From assembly GCF_000344685.1 (NCBI RefSeq), contig NW_006920418.1, forward strand, positions 807,079 through 871,078: DNA of 64,000 nucleotides, given 5' to 3'. This document shows positions 35,127-46,378 of this stretch, in pieces. Below the pieces are notes generated by a model. That model worked only from the letters and a program-made list of their open reading frames with translations, was not told the origin of the DNA and ran no database searches. The position numbers and the translations under genes are program-made. The stretch is from Gloeophyllum trabeum ATCC 11539. Its lineage: Eukaryota > Basidiomycota > Agaricomycetes > Gloeophyllales > Gloeophyllaceae. How positions within the stretch are numbered: the stretch's first letter is position 1; every line of letters starts with the position of its first letter.

Positions 35127-37247
35127 TCATCGTCGCAGATTCAGGCCAGATGCACTTCTGCCGCTGAAGAATGAGCGCGGTGGGACATTGTCTGTCTCCT
35201 TCACAGGTGACAATTCCGTCGGGATATTCAGTCCTCCGTCGCCCTAGCATAGCCTTCACCGTAAGACGAAGGATAGACGGATAGATAACACCCACCAGAT
35301 TCAAGTCTTGCCAGGGAAAAGATGCAGCTTGGGCAGAAGGAAATATAGCGATCTTACGTTTCTTCTTCTTCTGAGGTGCCTCCTCCTCTTCGGCGTCACT
35401 GTCGTCAGCAACAATAATACGTTTGGGAGGTTTCTTGCTTTCTGTGGCCTTCGGCGCAGGTTTGGCACGTTTCTTCGTTTGAGGCTGAGGTTCCTCCTCT
35501 GCCTCACTTCCTTCTTCCTCCATCTGAGTCTTTTTCTTCGCCGCCTTCCGGTTATTGGTGGCCTTGGCTTTGCCCTTCGACTTGCCTTTGGCATTATTCG
35601 CCTTTTCAACGATTTCCACAGCATCGCTCTCCTCGGTAGGCGAAGCGACCTTCTTCCGCCGCGTCGCAGGACCCGCAGCCTCCTGCCCTTTACCCTTGGC
35701 TTTATTCTGTGCCGCAGTCTTCTTGCTCCTGCCTGCGCTGTCAGATTGCTCAGCAGTATCGTCATTGGAAAGTGCGGCGCCACGTTTGCCATACGCAGGT
35801 TTAGGCTTGGGTCGCGTCGGGGACGGCTGTGAGCGAGGGGGTTCGGCCTCAACCACTTCGTCCTCATCATCAGAGGGTTCGACATGCTCCTCCAGCGGGG
35901 CACTACCCGGTGATTGTGATGGCGTTGCCCTTGTCTGTGAAAGTAAAGTCAGTCAATATGCTCTACACTACGTGGGCGTGCCGCTACCTTGGGTTTCGAG
36001 ACCTCCGACCGAAATTTCTGGAGTTCTGAGGTCAATTCCTCCACTTCCTTCCGCGCTTTCTGCAGATGTCGCTTGAGATCGTCCGCTTCTTTCTGCTTTT
36101 CCTCAGCTTCTTCCTGTGCTTCCTCAGTTGCTTTCTATAAAAGGAGCCACATAAGTAGGCGTGCGCAGACTCAGAACGTGAATGTGTAGAGCGCACTGTA
36201 TGTTCCTCCCAAACTGCTTTGAATCTCTCTACCTTCTGCTTAGACCTCTCCAACCGCTCCGTCAGCTCTTGTACTTTACTCTCCGCCTCTTCGAGCCTGC
36301 GCTCCGATTCCCGCACGCGCACCTCCATTTCAACACGCTTCTGCCGCTGGGACTCTATGTCTTCGTTGGCCCTCTTTTCCAGATCTTGCCACCTAGCAAC
36401 TTGCCTCTGCAGCTCACCGTTAGTCCGTTTGAGGTCCTCGTTGGCGCGTTCCAGCTCTGTGTTGCTGGTTTTGAGTCCCTCAAGCTGCAGAGTCAACCGT
36501 TCAGTCTGGGCAGAGCCCGACGACGACGAGGCTTTAAGTCGCTCGTTCTCGCTGCGCAGGTCCGACAGTTCACCCTGTTAATGGCATGTATCTTTTAGGT
36601 GTATGTCGGAGATAGAGTATCGTGTAGCAAAAAGGACGAACCTCGAGTTTCTGCTTGGTAGATTGCACGTCTTCGAGCTGTTCCGAGCGCTCACTGAGTT
36701 CAACCTCCAAGGCAGCCACCCGCTCTTGCAACTTCGCTAAAGCAATTTGGTGCTTGGCTGTCTGTGATTGTAGAGAAGCTTCCGCTTCCGCTTGGACATT
36801 CGTGACTTCGTCTTGAAGTCGTAGAATCTCGTCCTCCAGTTCCGCTTCTTTGGCCTGAAAGAGGGTGAGCCGATAATCCCGCTGCAGCCTCGCGCTCTTC
36901 TCCCGACGTGCAAGATCCCTCTCTTCCAACACCTGCGACCTCTCCCTCTCCAGGTCCAGCACCGTCCGGAGATGCACAATCCGATGACAGGCCTGCACAC
37001 TCTCGCAGCCTTGGTGCCATTCCTTGCGTTCGGTCTGCCATTTGAGTTGGATCTGCTGAATAGCTTCCTTAGTCCGTGCTTGTTCCCGCGCGATATCCTG
37101 CTGGAGTCGCTTGTTCGTCTGTTCGAGAGTCCGGTTTAGCTGCACGAGTTCCTGGATGTGGGCCTGCTGAGAGGCAGCCAGAGCTTCATCAGGAGCCGAA
37201 GAGGTTGTGGCCCGTAAAGGCACAGGACCCTTCCTAGGCTGCGACAT
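35127..37247 (-). CDS. Long coiled-coil protein with basic/acidic C-terminal tail, unknown function
   Basis: The start MSQPRKGPVPLRATTSS is at 37247. From about residue 20 to residue 400 the sequence is almost continuous heptad-type coiled coil, rich in Glu, Lys, Gln and Arg (LNRTLEQTNKRLQQDI; ERVAALEVELSERSEQL; VQELTERLERSKQKVERF). A Lys-rich tail with acidic patches and several basic clusters (TRRKKV, KKKKRKIAIF) suggests nuclear localisation. The last intron removes about 35234-35298, giving GDGGLNIPTELSPVK, then VPPRSFFSGRSASGLNLRR with the stop at 35127. This final exon looks conserved in style (Ser-Pro sites, terminal Arg-Arg). I do not recognise the family; a kinetochore, spindle or chromatin role would be a guess. 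Divergent from the next gene, 236 bp between starts. Confidence 0.75.
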
Positions 37248-37483
37248 ACAAGCTGTACAACGAGGGTGCGCGGATGTGGCTATAACTTTGTAAATGGTTT
37301 CCTGTCGCAGTTGAGAGGTGTCGCATGTCAAGGAACTGGTGATTCGAACAGATACATAAATTAGAGACGCGCTGCCGAAACGCGTCGGAAGCACGTGCCG
37401 TCGTTCCTCCTCAAACTGCTGCCAACCTCGAGCTGCCGCCACTGCACTGCTCCCTAGGCTGTACTGCTTTCCACTCATTGCCG

Positions 37484-38237
37484 ATGTCTCCTGGAAAACC
37501 CCCCAGAGCCATCAAAGTCCGAGTCCCGAGGCACAATTCGCAGAGAATTGGTCCTGCTCTGACGTCGCAAGTACAAACGTTGGCGGCAGAGCAGGGCGCC
37601 AGAGTTGATGTTCGCCAGACAGCTTTGGAGCAGTCGAGTGCGCTGGCTCTCGCTGTCGTGAGTTGGAGGCTAAGATGCGATAGGGACTTGCGGCTAAGAT
37701 CTCTATTGTCTCCGTCATTAGGAAAGTGCTTCCGAGTGGAATTCCCTCCTGATTACTGCCCGCGCTGAGCGTGGTCCTCAGTGGGACTGTGGCACCCAAC
37801 AGTGCGTCTCCTTGCCCGTGTTAAGGCTACTACTTAAGCTATGATACAGATTTCTTGTTGACGAGGGATCGGAACTTTATTATGATCCCAGTCCTCTACT
37901 CGAAACCGTCAATAAGCAACTACCGAAAGATGAAGATTCCGCAGACCGTGATGCTTCCATGCACCCACCCGACATGCTCGCACGTTCGCCCTCGATGCAG
38001 CGCCAGGCAAGCTCTGGGCAATATGGATACAACGTGCCTATGTCTCCTGCGATGTCCTCTCGACAAGGTGCTTACCCTGCCAGCCCGTACACCTCGGCCC
38101 CTTCCAACCAATACTACGGGGATGCAGGGTCGCCAGTCAAGATGGGTTATCCTGCCGATAACTTTTCCCCTGACCGGCGCAGGATGACAAGGGGTAATAT
38201 GGCGGATGATAGTTATCCTGGCTTTCACGGTAATTAG
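37484..38237 (+). CDS. Small unknown protein with Ser/Pro/Tyr-rich tail
   Basis: The start MSPGKPPRAIKVRVPRHNSQ is at 37484. Exon 1 ends ALALAV; the next exon reads ESASEWNSLLITARAERGPQ; after an intron ending at about 37850 the frame continues FLVDEGSELYYDPSPLLETV. The tail holds MLARSPSMQRQ, NVPMSPAMSSRQGAYPASPY and finally DDSYPGFHGN at 38237. The product is about 220 residues. Clean in-frame splicing supports a real gene. I do not recognise the family; the disordered C-terminus with SP sites suggests a phosphoregulated adaptor, which is inference. Confidence 0.65.
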
Positions 38238-38396
38238 TAGAATGTGGCCCAAGGTATCCACGTAGGTTCACTTGTTTTGTCCATGTATTAAACCGCTCAA
38301 CAGATAGTAGACGTTGATCCTCGTACGTGATACGCGAGATCGCCCCTGCAAGAATACCTGTCCGCTTTCGCAGGCTAACGGAGGGTCCTGCATGCA

Positions 38397-39155
38397 TCAT
38401 ATCCTGTCCATTTTTTCCTTCACTCTATCCCTCCCACCTTCCTCCCAGTCATCCCAACATATCGCGTAGCTTAACATCTCAATGCCCGGTCGAGGATCTC
38501 CTGGGCGCAGCTGCGTGCCTGCTGTACCTGCCGGGTATATCCTCGCCCACCTATTCCTTCCCTCCAACTTCATACCCATCCCCTCGGCTGCCTTGGCTGA
38601 TGCTAAATTAGCCGGCGATGTGGTCCATTTCACCCGCCTCAGACCAAGGCCTGCAGGCGACGCCGTGGGCAACTCGAGACAATACATCATGCAGAGGCCG
38701 ATAGCATTCTTCGCAACGTGCGAGCGCTGGAAGGCCGGGAAAACGAGTATGGCGCCGATTTCGGCCACGAGGTTGTGGGGCTCTGCCCGTATCACGCCTA
38801 TAATGCCCGCTAAGCTGCCGCCCTGCAGATCACCGGGCCCCGTTTTGTCGATGATGGCGAACAGGATCCACATGGGGTCGAGTCGGATGCGTTCTACTAG
38901 GGAGAGGAAGTCATCGATTTTCTGCCAATTCCAGGGGAGATGGTCGTAGAGCTGCGGGTGTATCGAGGGATCAGCTTCCTTCCAATACATTTCGGCATGT
39001 AGTCTCGGAATGAAGGGGGTTAATCTGATCTTCTCATTTTCCATTATGTCCGGCAGCACTGGAAAAGCGAAGTTTACGTCGTATGGTGACGTCCCCCAGG
39101 TGGGATCGGGTAGCATTTTCGTTGGCTTGTATGTATTGATGAATGTCTCTGCCAT
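38397..39155 (-). CDS. GNAT-family N-acetyltransferase
   Basis: The start MAETFINTYKPTKMLPDPTW is at 39155; an upstream in-frame Met at 39206 is possible but less likely. The single open frame shows the GNAT pattern: IRLTPFIPRLHAEMYWKEA at the front, LAGIIGVIRAEPHNLVAEIG for the central strands, AILVFPAFQRSHVAKNAIGL for the acetyl-CoA-binding motif A region, and RRVKWTTSPANLASAKAAEG with GMKLEGRNRWARIYP at the end. It resembles the RimJ/RimL-like acetyltransferases common in fungi. The substrate cannot be told. The stop at 38397 is 160 bp from the end of the convergent upstream gene. Confidence 0.85.
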   Translation of the reverse strand: MAETFINTYKPTKMLPDPTWGTSPYDVNFAFPVLPDIMENEKIRLTPFIPRLHAEMYWKEADPSIHPQLYDHLPWNWQKIDDFLSLVERIRLDPMWILFAIIDKTGPGDLQGGSLAGIIGVIRAEPHNLVAEIGAILVFPAFQRSHVAKNAIGLCMMYCLELPTASPAGLGLRRVKWTTSPANLASAKAAEGMGMKLEGRNRWARIYPAGTAGTQLRPGDPRPGIEMLSYAICWDDWEEGGRDRVKEKMDRI

Positions 39156-39496
39156 GGTCTGGGTGTGCGCTGCATGAGTATTTCCATGAGCATGCACCGT
39201 CCACAATCACTTAGTACCTACATCAGTTGTGAATCTTCTCCTATTGCAACTGTGAAGCGAGGCGGTCAGTTTTAGGTCAAGAACAGCGGCTGTATTTGTA
39301 CTGTATAGAATATGCAAATACAGCTCAATGTTTCCCCGAGCAGCAGGTGCTCGGTGCCACTCGATGAGTCACAAACTGCGATGACACGAAGACGGTGGCA
39401 GAGCACGCACAATCCTACTACAAATAAACGCAAATAACGCGAACGCGTCGCGACCATTAACTGGTGTCAGCTGCTCCCATCACAGCGCACCTCACA

Positions 39497-40697
39497 ATGG
39501 CCCAAAACCCAGAAAAACAGACCGCTCGTCTGATTCCTGGAGCAGATGGTCCTCTCGCTACATCTTACACGTACCATTCGCCCACACCCACAGTAGCTGG
39601 CCCGTACATCCTGGGCGTCGATGAAGCGGGCCGAGGCCCGACGCTCGGCCCCCTGGTGTATGGCGTTGCATACTGCGCATCGTCACGCAAAGATGATCTT
39701 GAAGAGATGGCCTTTGCAGGTGAGTGTTGCGTAAACAGGCGATCACAGGCTATGTGCTGACGTTGCTCCAGATTCGAAGACACTTACTGCAGAGACGAGG
39801 AGATCTCTGCTTGAGACGCTAAGCGGTGCACCTGACTTTTTGGGTTGGTCGGTTAGAGTCATATGGTGTGTTGGACTACTTGCATCGATACGGTCTCAGA
39901 CACTACGTTTAATCCAGTCCACAGGCTATTTCGAGTGGAATGCTGCGCAAGCCACCAATAAACCTGAATAAACAGTCGGAAGAAGCGACGATTCTTCTGA
40001 TACGTGAAGTACTACAGCGAGGACTCCAATTGTCTGAGGTGCGATGTCAGAGTCTGCGAGGAGTATACTCCAGACATCCCTGACGTATTAATCACCGACT
40101 TGAAGATATACGTGGATACCCTGGGCAACCCCGTAACATACCAAGCATATCTGTCATCCTTATTTCCGGGCATCGAGATCACTGTGGCCAAGAAAGCAGA
40201 TTCACTATATAGAATAGTAGGCGCTGCGAGCATCGCAGCGAAGGTGAATAGAGATGCATGGATAGAGGGCTGGATATTCGAAGAAGAGCACTGCAACAGC
40301 CAAGAGGGCACCGAAAAGGACGATGCCTTAACAGCGTTTGGGAGCGGGTATCCGTCAGGTATGTTGTTTGTCACGGAATATCAGTTCAACGTCAAACGTG
40401 AGGTAGATCCCAACACCAAGAAGTGGTTGGAAGCAAACTTAGAGCCGACTTTTGGTTACCCTTCGATAGCTCGGTTCTCCTGGGGTACTATCAAGGTGGC
40501 TCTGGATAAAGCAGCGCATTCCGTCAAATGGTGAGTAACAGTGAAGCCATATTCTGCCTGTATTCAGAGGCGCATCGTGTAGGATCGATGAGGGTGAGGA
40601 TTCACTCATCAAAGCATTCGAAAGCGGCACGCCTCGAGATCAAGGCCGATGCACAGCGGCTAAGGATTTGTGCATTAGAAGCATTGGCATGCTATGA
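39497..40697 (+). CDS. RNH201: Ribonuclease H2 catalytic subunit A
   Basis: Removes ribonucleotides from DNA and RNA from RNA/DNA hybrids, in the nucleus. The start [20 protein letters not shown] is at 39497. The first exon has the type 2 RNase H signature [20 protein letters not shown] (catalytic Asp and Glu in the DEAGRG motif). Following exons give [58 protein letters not shown] (third Asp); and [20 protein letters not shown] followed by AAKVNRD (fourth acidic residue in the RD pair). The C-terminal exons end [14 protein letters not shown] and CIRSIGML. All active-site residues are present. It converges with SNU66, whose stop is only about 80 bp away. Confidence 0.93.
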
Positions 40698-40779
40698 TAT
40701 CCGTAGCCTCGCCGCTCCCTCATGTAGACGATATCAGCAATGTACAGTATAACGATAATGTAGACAGAGATCTACAACT

Positions 40780-43718
40780 CTACCGTTTCTTCGGTTGCGG
40801 AGAATCCCTGAGCTCGTCGCCAGCTTTCCTCTTCAACGACAATGCCACCTTCATACGCTCCCCCGAGCCGTTCACCTTGCCATCAGCAGCATCCATAGGT
40901 GTGGACGCCGGCGCGATACTCCTAAAGCCTGGTTTGGGCGCAGGTGAGTCGGCGTGAGTGCTCGCCGCACCGGAGGCAATCACAGGTGTGATCGGCGCCG
41001 GGCTCGCTCCATTAGACGTAGGAGCAGGTAATGTGATAAAGCCTTGTTCCTGGTGCGCAGCGGTCTTGCTTTCTTTCTCCTTTCTCTTAGCCTTCTGCTT
41101 CTCGGTCTTCCCTTTGGAGAGCTGTGCCGTGTCCAGGAAGGCTTCGGCTTGCGGCACAGCACTAGAAGCACATTTACTATCAGCAATAACACGAGATACC
41201 ACCCTGAACATACCCTCTATTGCCAACCGACAGCACAAAGTGCGCTTGCCCCGTCTTCTCTTGCCGCATCTGGAACGCCCGGTTCATGCTGAGGGGAGTG
41301 TCCCCACTCGCCATCGCCTCCTTCTTTTTCTCCTCAGCGATCTTTTTCAGTCGTTTCTCCGTCTTCATTTTGCCAGACCCTTTGCCGTGGAACTTGTGAG
41401 ACAAGGCTTTCCAAGCCTCCTTCACAGACATCTCGCGACCAAACTCGTCATAGTAGACGATGTTGACGTCCGGCTTGTAGTTCTTGTACATTTCCAGCTG
41501 TTCCCGTGCCTCCTGTTGCTCGCGCAGACGATTCTCGTATTCGCGAGTCGCCTGGTCTTTAGGAGCACCACGTGCCTTGAGACGTTCGAGTTCCCGTTCA
41601 GCCAGACGCCGGCGCTGCTCAGCCAACCATAAGTCCCTTTGCCTCTGGACCCTCTCTCTTTCAATAATGTCAGCCTTGGGAGCGGCAAGAATACCTTGCT
41701 GACGGAGGATGTTAAGAGTAGACGCCATCCCTCCACTGAAGGTAGGTTCCGAGGAAGTCCCAATGTCGACTTCAGGCGCCTGAGCCGCTGCTTTCTTCTT
41801 CTCCTCTTCTTCCGTTTCTCGGAGGGCGTTCTCGATGTCGTGAAGCATAGCCTCCTCATCTTCCTCGTCCTCGTCCTTAACCCTGACTTCTCCCGCCTCG
41901 AGCTCTTCCATTGGGTCGTCTACATCGCCCATGGCTACATCTGAACGTGCTTCGGACTTGGCTCTGGATACCGGCACTTCTGAAGTCTCTCTCTTGACTG
42001 CAGGTTCCTTCTTGGCAGCGTCGGGGTCGAAATTTATAGAGCGAACGAACTCAGATGTGTCGTCAATCGTAAGACCGCCATCCTCATCCCCTTCGTCATC
42101 GTCCTCAACTTTGATGACATCTTGACCCCTCTCAGCCTCTTCACGTGCACGTTCCTGGGCGACTTAAGCATGTCGCATGTCAGCAGACTTGCCCACAACC
42201 CATGAATTAGGCAGACGCACTCTTCTGAGCAATTTCTTCAGGAGTCAACTTCTTGGCTTTCTTGATTTTGGCTCGCCGTGAACGAGCGAGAGCAGACTGC
42301 AGCTCGTCATCGTCAACGAAGTTGGCATCTAGGTTGCGAGCTCGAGGGGCTACTGATTTCTCATCGATTTCCATCTGATTATCATCTTGGACAGGACGAA
42401 TCTCAGGATCCTGCTCTACTCGCCTGCTTGGCCGCTTTTTCTTTGTCTGAAGACATGAACTCATTAGCTACGAAGTTGATATACGAGCGAAACATAGTTG
42501 CCTTAGGCTTCTTGAAACCAACATCACCTTCCTTGAGATAGTCAGCGGTCTCCAAATTTTCTGAAAAGGCACAAGTGTCAGTAAAGTGGCGCCAGGCTGT
42601 CACAAATAAACTCACTAGCATAGTCTATGGATAACAACGATTTTTTGACAGCAGCAGCGGTCTCTTGGCTCACCGCCTGCTTGCCTTCAGAAGTAAGTGC
42701 TGTTGCCCCGAGCCGAAATGACTGCGCGAGCGTTAGTCGTGGGTAAAAGGAGCAAGTGAAGAAACATACCTGTTCCTTCGGTCCCTCCAGCACCTCGTCG
42801 TACTTCGCTAGTATGGCCCGCTTAGCCCCTGCATTACCCGGTTCGAATTCATCGTCATCATATCCCGTGTAATCACGACGCTTGATCTTCATCTCCTGGT
42901 TCTTCTTACGCCGATCCTCCTCTGCCATCTCCACATTCTGCAGCTCATCCTCTGCAGGAGGCAATGAGCGGGCCATTCCACGCTAATTTGCATTCGGAAA
43001 TGGCACACCTTCGTTATCAAGGATCCGACTGTCTTTCAGCGTAAGTATCTTCGCTTCTCCTTCGTCCATGTCCTCGAAGTTATGGCTGACCTTCAGGCCC
43101 TCAAGATCCCCTACAGAAAAGAGTATGAGAAAGACTCCGAGCTACGCTGCTGGACTGAATGGCTGCCTACTCTCGGTATATTCGGCCTGGAACATCTTAT
43201 CCATATTCTCTAGTTCCTCCTGTCTCTTCTTCGCAAGCTCTTTCTCTCGCTTCTTAGCCCTCTTAATCCATTTGAGGGTGTCGTCTACATCTTTGTCGGC
43301 GTCACCAAGGGTGGCCCCACTCAGAGACGCGTGAAGTTCGCGCCTGTTTCTCACCCTGCGAGGATACGGGTATGAGCAAGGAACAGAGTTATCTTGTACA
43401 AGGGCCTGCATGCCCAAGGAACGGGGATTTGGAAGTAATGCGAGGTATGCAAGACCGGAAACATCTACTCACTTTGCTATGCGATCCTGGATCGCCCTAT
43501 AACGCAGGATACTTCAGCAAGAAACCAAGTGACACCATGGCAGCAGCGTACTTCTTCTCCTTCTCCTTCGCTTCCTGCTCTCTGGCTCTGGCATAGTTGT
43601 CATGAGCCTGCTTCTCCTTGTCGTCTGCCGGAGCCTTGTCGTCTGTGAGAGGTTTGAGACCAAGAGAAATACGAATCTTATTGGTCTCCTCCAAGCTAAT
43701 GCTCTCTTCCATCGACAT
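40780..43718 (-). CDS. SNU66: Tri-snRNP component Snu66 / SART1
   Basis: Component of the U4/U6.U5 tri-snRNP needed for spliceosome activation. The start MSMEESISLEETNKIRIS at 43718 immediately gives SLEETNKIRISLGLKPL, the HIND-type element through which Snu66 binds the ubiquitin-like Hub1. Further exons carry DTLKWIKRAKKREKELAKKR, RRDYTGYDDDEFEPGNAG, ILAKYDEVLEGPKEQ, KKPSRR-like basic and acidic segments, GGMASTLNILRQQGIL, DVNIVYYDEFGREMSVKEAW, LSHKFHGKGSGKMKTEKRLK and TPLSMNRAFQMRQEKTGQAH, all typical of SART-1 family proteins. The C-terminus continues to RDSPQPKKR at 40780, including a Lys-rich segment beyond the usual family end. Many short introns of about 50-60 nt. Confidence 0.92.
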
Positions 43719-44523
43719 ACTGGGCGAGAGGATGAACTAAAAGCGGATTGACAGACGGGAAGGCGTCCAGGAGACTGAAGCGTTCAGAACCAAAGCTCTG
43801 TAATGAGCGCGAATGAGCGCCACCGAGTGCCCTGATTGGAGCTATTTGCACTTTGTGGCGGGACTTTTCGCCCACAAGAAGTGCGATCGCGAATTCGCGA
43901 ATACTCTCGCTGGGATACTTACAAGCAACTTGAGAATTGAAACAATTGCAACCTGAAGAAAGAAGAAACCACCTCAAGCGCTATACCCCCGCTGTGATTT
44001 CTATTTTGTGAAGCCCTTTTCCTTTATTTTCACTCCACGGGCCTGCCTCATTTAATTTGATTCACCCCGGGGTACCGCAGGAAATCAGCCACGTTCTGGA
44101 ATGAACGAGGGGCAAGCCTGACAGAAGAGCCTCCTTCAAGGATCCAGTTCTCAAAATTTCTCGCGCTTGATACTGAGTAACATGAGCAATACTACGTCCT
44201 CGCTGGCCAGGGCTTGGGTAAACGATGAACGCATATAGTCACGGGTCGTTGGAGCGCACTGCAAGAGGTACAGCCTTGAGGCTGCCCCTTGTGCTACTCG
44301 TCCCAGCAGAGCAAGCGGGCTTTATCCTGGCAGATGTAATACCCTGTGCGGTGCCCCCCCGCTGCGCTCCGCGCGACTCTACCGTACAGCTTGATGGATG
44401 TCATCCCGGGTGAGTCTGCTCACTGCCGCGTCAGTCTTGCCCACGTCGCACGTTTCTGAATCCAACGGGAATCGATATCGTTGACAATTCTTCAAGTTCA
44501 TAGTGTTCACAAACACCCCAGCA
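43719..44523. other. Intergenic region between SNU66 and the F-box-like gene
   Basis: About 800 bp upstream of two divergent genes. It contains no gene or repeat that I can support. Confidence 0.45.
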
Positions 44524-46056
44524 ATGAGACGACTTCGGTCCGTCATGGTTGCCACACTTCTGAACCTCAGCTATGACATCCAGAAGACTATTCTCCAGAG
44601 CTTATCCAAAAGTGATCTTTCTCGTCTTTCTACCACCTGCAGAAGTGTTCACCAACTCGCTATTCCGGTCCTCGCATCGTACGTCTGCTTAGAGGCGTCG
44701 GATATGGCCAATTTGGACCGAAAAGTGGCGAATTTCTGTGAATTTATGTCGGCAAAATCATACTGTCGATGCGCTTACCTTCGAACACTGCGCATACCCA
44801 GTCGGGTAAGCGCACGTCGTTCTCCAATTATCACAGCCGACACAGACGACGGGGAAGTCGCCACAGAGATCCCGTCTCTTAGCGCGTCCTCGATGGCCGG
44901 GCTCGCGCTTTTGCTTGAACACGCAACAAATTTACGGGAGATAGACCTCGTCGACAGCGCTATATTGTTCACGGAAGAACCCAGGATTCCTGAAGCTCTT
45001 GTGAATCACTGCGTCCACCTATCAACTGTGACATTCCATATGCAGGATGACCTTACTATGGAGACCTTGAAGCGAATGCGTTACCTTCGGGAGGTTAACG
45101 TGCATTTCGGGACGGATGCATCTCGCCTGCCCGCAATTCAAGCCTTGCGGGCGACTCCCGAAGTCATGAGGATTCACACATCCCTGACGGTGCTATTGCC
45201 AGAACAGTTGCACTTACCCTCTGTCACCAGCTTGGTTCTGCATGGCCCGTGGTTGCCTATCTGCGACCTCTCTCGCGCCTTTCCAAGCATTCGCAAGCTC
45301 ACCGTACATCACGGCTTCGGAGACTCCGTCCCAACGAGCCCAGAATCCGCGCGGAGCAAGTGTACTTGGCATTCGCTACATGCCTTACGGGGGGACGCAG
45401 AGGCCCTCCATGATCTCGGTGTGTCTTGTCCCGTGAAATGTTTAGAAATAGTTCGCGACCCACGACCATTCATCTACCCAACTCCGTCTAGAGCTACGGA
45501 GGATGAGCGATTGCTCTCCGTGTTCCGGGCCACTTCCCCGATCTCCCTGTCTTTCGTGATGACCACGACACCGACCATGGACTTCATTAGTCGAACCATT
45601 GAGAGTATTCCTCGAGTTCGTTTCGTCGATATGAGATTGGAGCCAGTTGGTTGGCAGATACCCTCTGCAGCGACAGTGGTTGCAGCTATGGAGACTTTGG
45701 TGAGTACAAGTGGCCAGTCGTAATGAGTCCCTCCGACTCACTCCAAATTGAAGCGGGGGATGCCAGTCGCTTTGTCGGGGCTGCAAGCGTCGTATCTATC
45801 CCTCAATATTGAAGTCGGCGTTCGATTGGCCCAGATGCATGATGAAGAGTTCCGCCACAACTTCGCGTTCCAAATCGCTGAAGCACTTCCTTCAGTTCGC
45901 TTGCTTGAGCTAGGACTGAAGGTTACCGCGGCCGGTTCCCAGGAGGTTAGCCATTATTGGTGGTACGAATTCAAGGACACAGTGTTGGACGAGCGTCAGA
46001 TTGCCCAGATTCCAGATGGGCGTGCATTCAGGGATTATTGGCGTAAAGTGGTTTAG
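44524..46056 (+). CDS. F-box-like protein
   Basis: Start options are 44503 (MFTNTPAMRRLRSVM), 44524 (MRRLRSVM) or the Met six codons further; I chose 44524. The segment LSYDIQKTILQSLSKSDLSR, then LSTTCRSVHQLAIPVL matches the F-box pattern (L-P-[DE]-[IL] replaced by LSYDI) that links substrates to SCF ubiquitin ligases through Skp1. The rest is Leu-rich with irregular repeats (HLPSVTSLVLHGPWLPICDL; FPSIRKLTVHHGF), as in the large fungal F-box/LRR families. One intron (45700-45753) joins METL to RGMPVALSGLQA; the protein ends RDYWRKVV. Such genes are highly expanded in Agaricomycetes; the target is unknown. Confidence 0.78.
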
Positions 46057-46378
46057 CCACATGATCGTCTGGTACATCCCAGGTTTCCCGCGATGAACAT
46101 TGAACATTCATGCTGCGACGAGGGACTCCGTTGAAGACACCAGATGTCAACAATTGTGCAGTGCCTTATGTTCTGTGGCCCTCGTATGAACGCATGAGGC
46201 ATTAATTGAGTGAAGTACGCTATGGATGATTTAGAGTAGGGACGATATGCATCTACAAGTCTACCTCTACGTTTGCGCGGCTTTGATACACGCTTCTCGA
46301 TAAGGACCAGCACCCGTTAAGTCGGATCCTGGACGTAGCGATGACGGCGACTTCGCAGCATTGACCGACCAAGGCAGC
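46057..46378. other. Convergent intergenic region
   Basis: Between the F-box-like gene (+) and the RMND1-like gene (-). Nothing coding or repetitive seen. Confidence 0.45.

Noticed and set aside
34963..35300. Reading the coiled-coil gene straight through to a stop near 34963
   Set aside because: Removing an intron (about 35234-35298) gives a shorter, protein-like end (GDGGLNIPTELSPVK to LRR) at 35127; the read-through tail looks non-coding.
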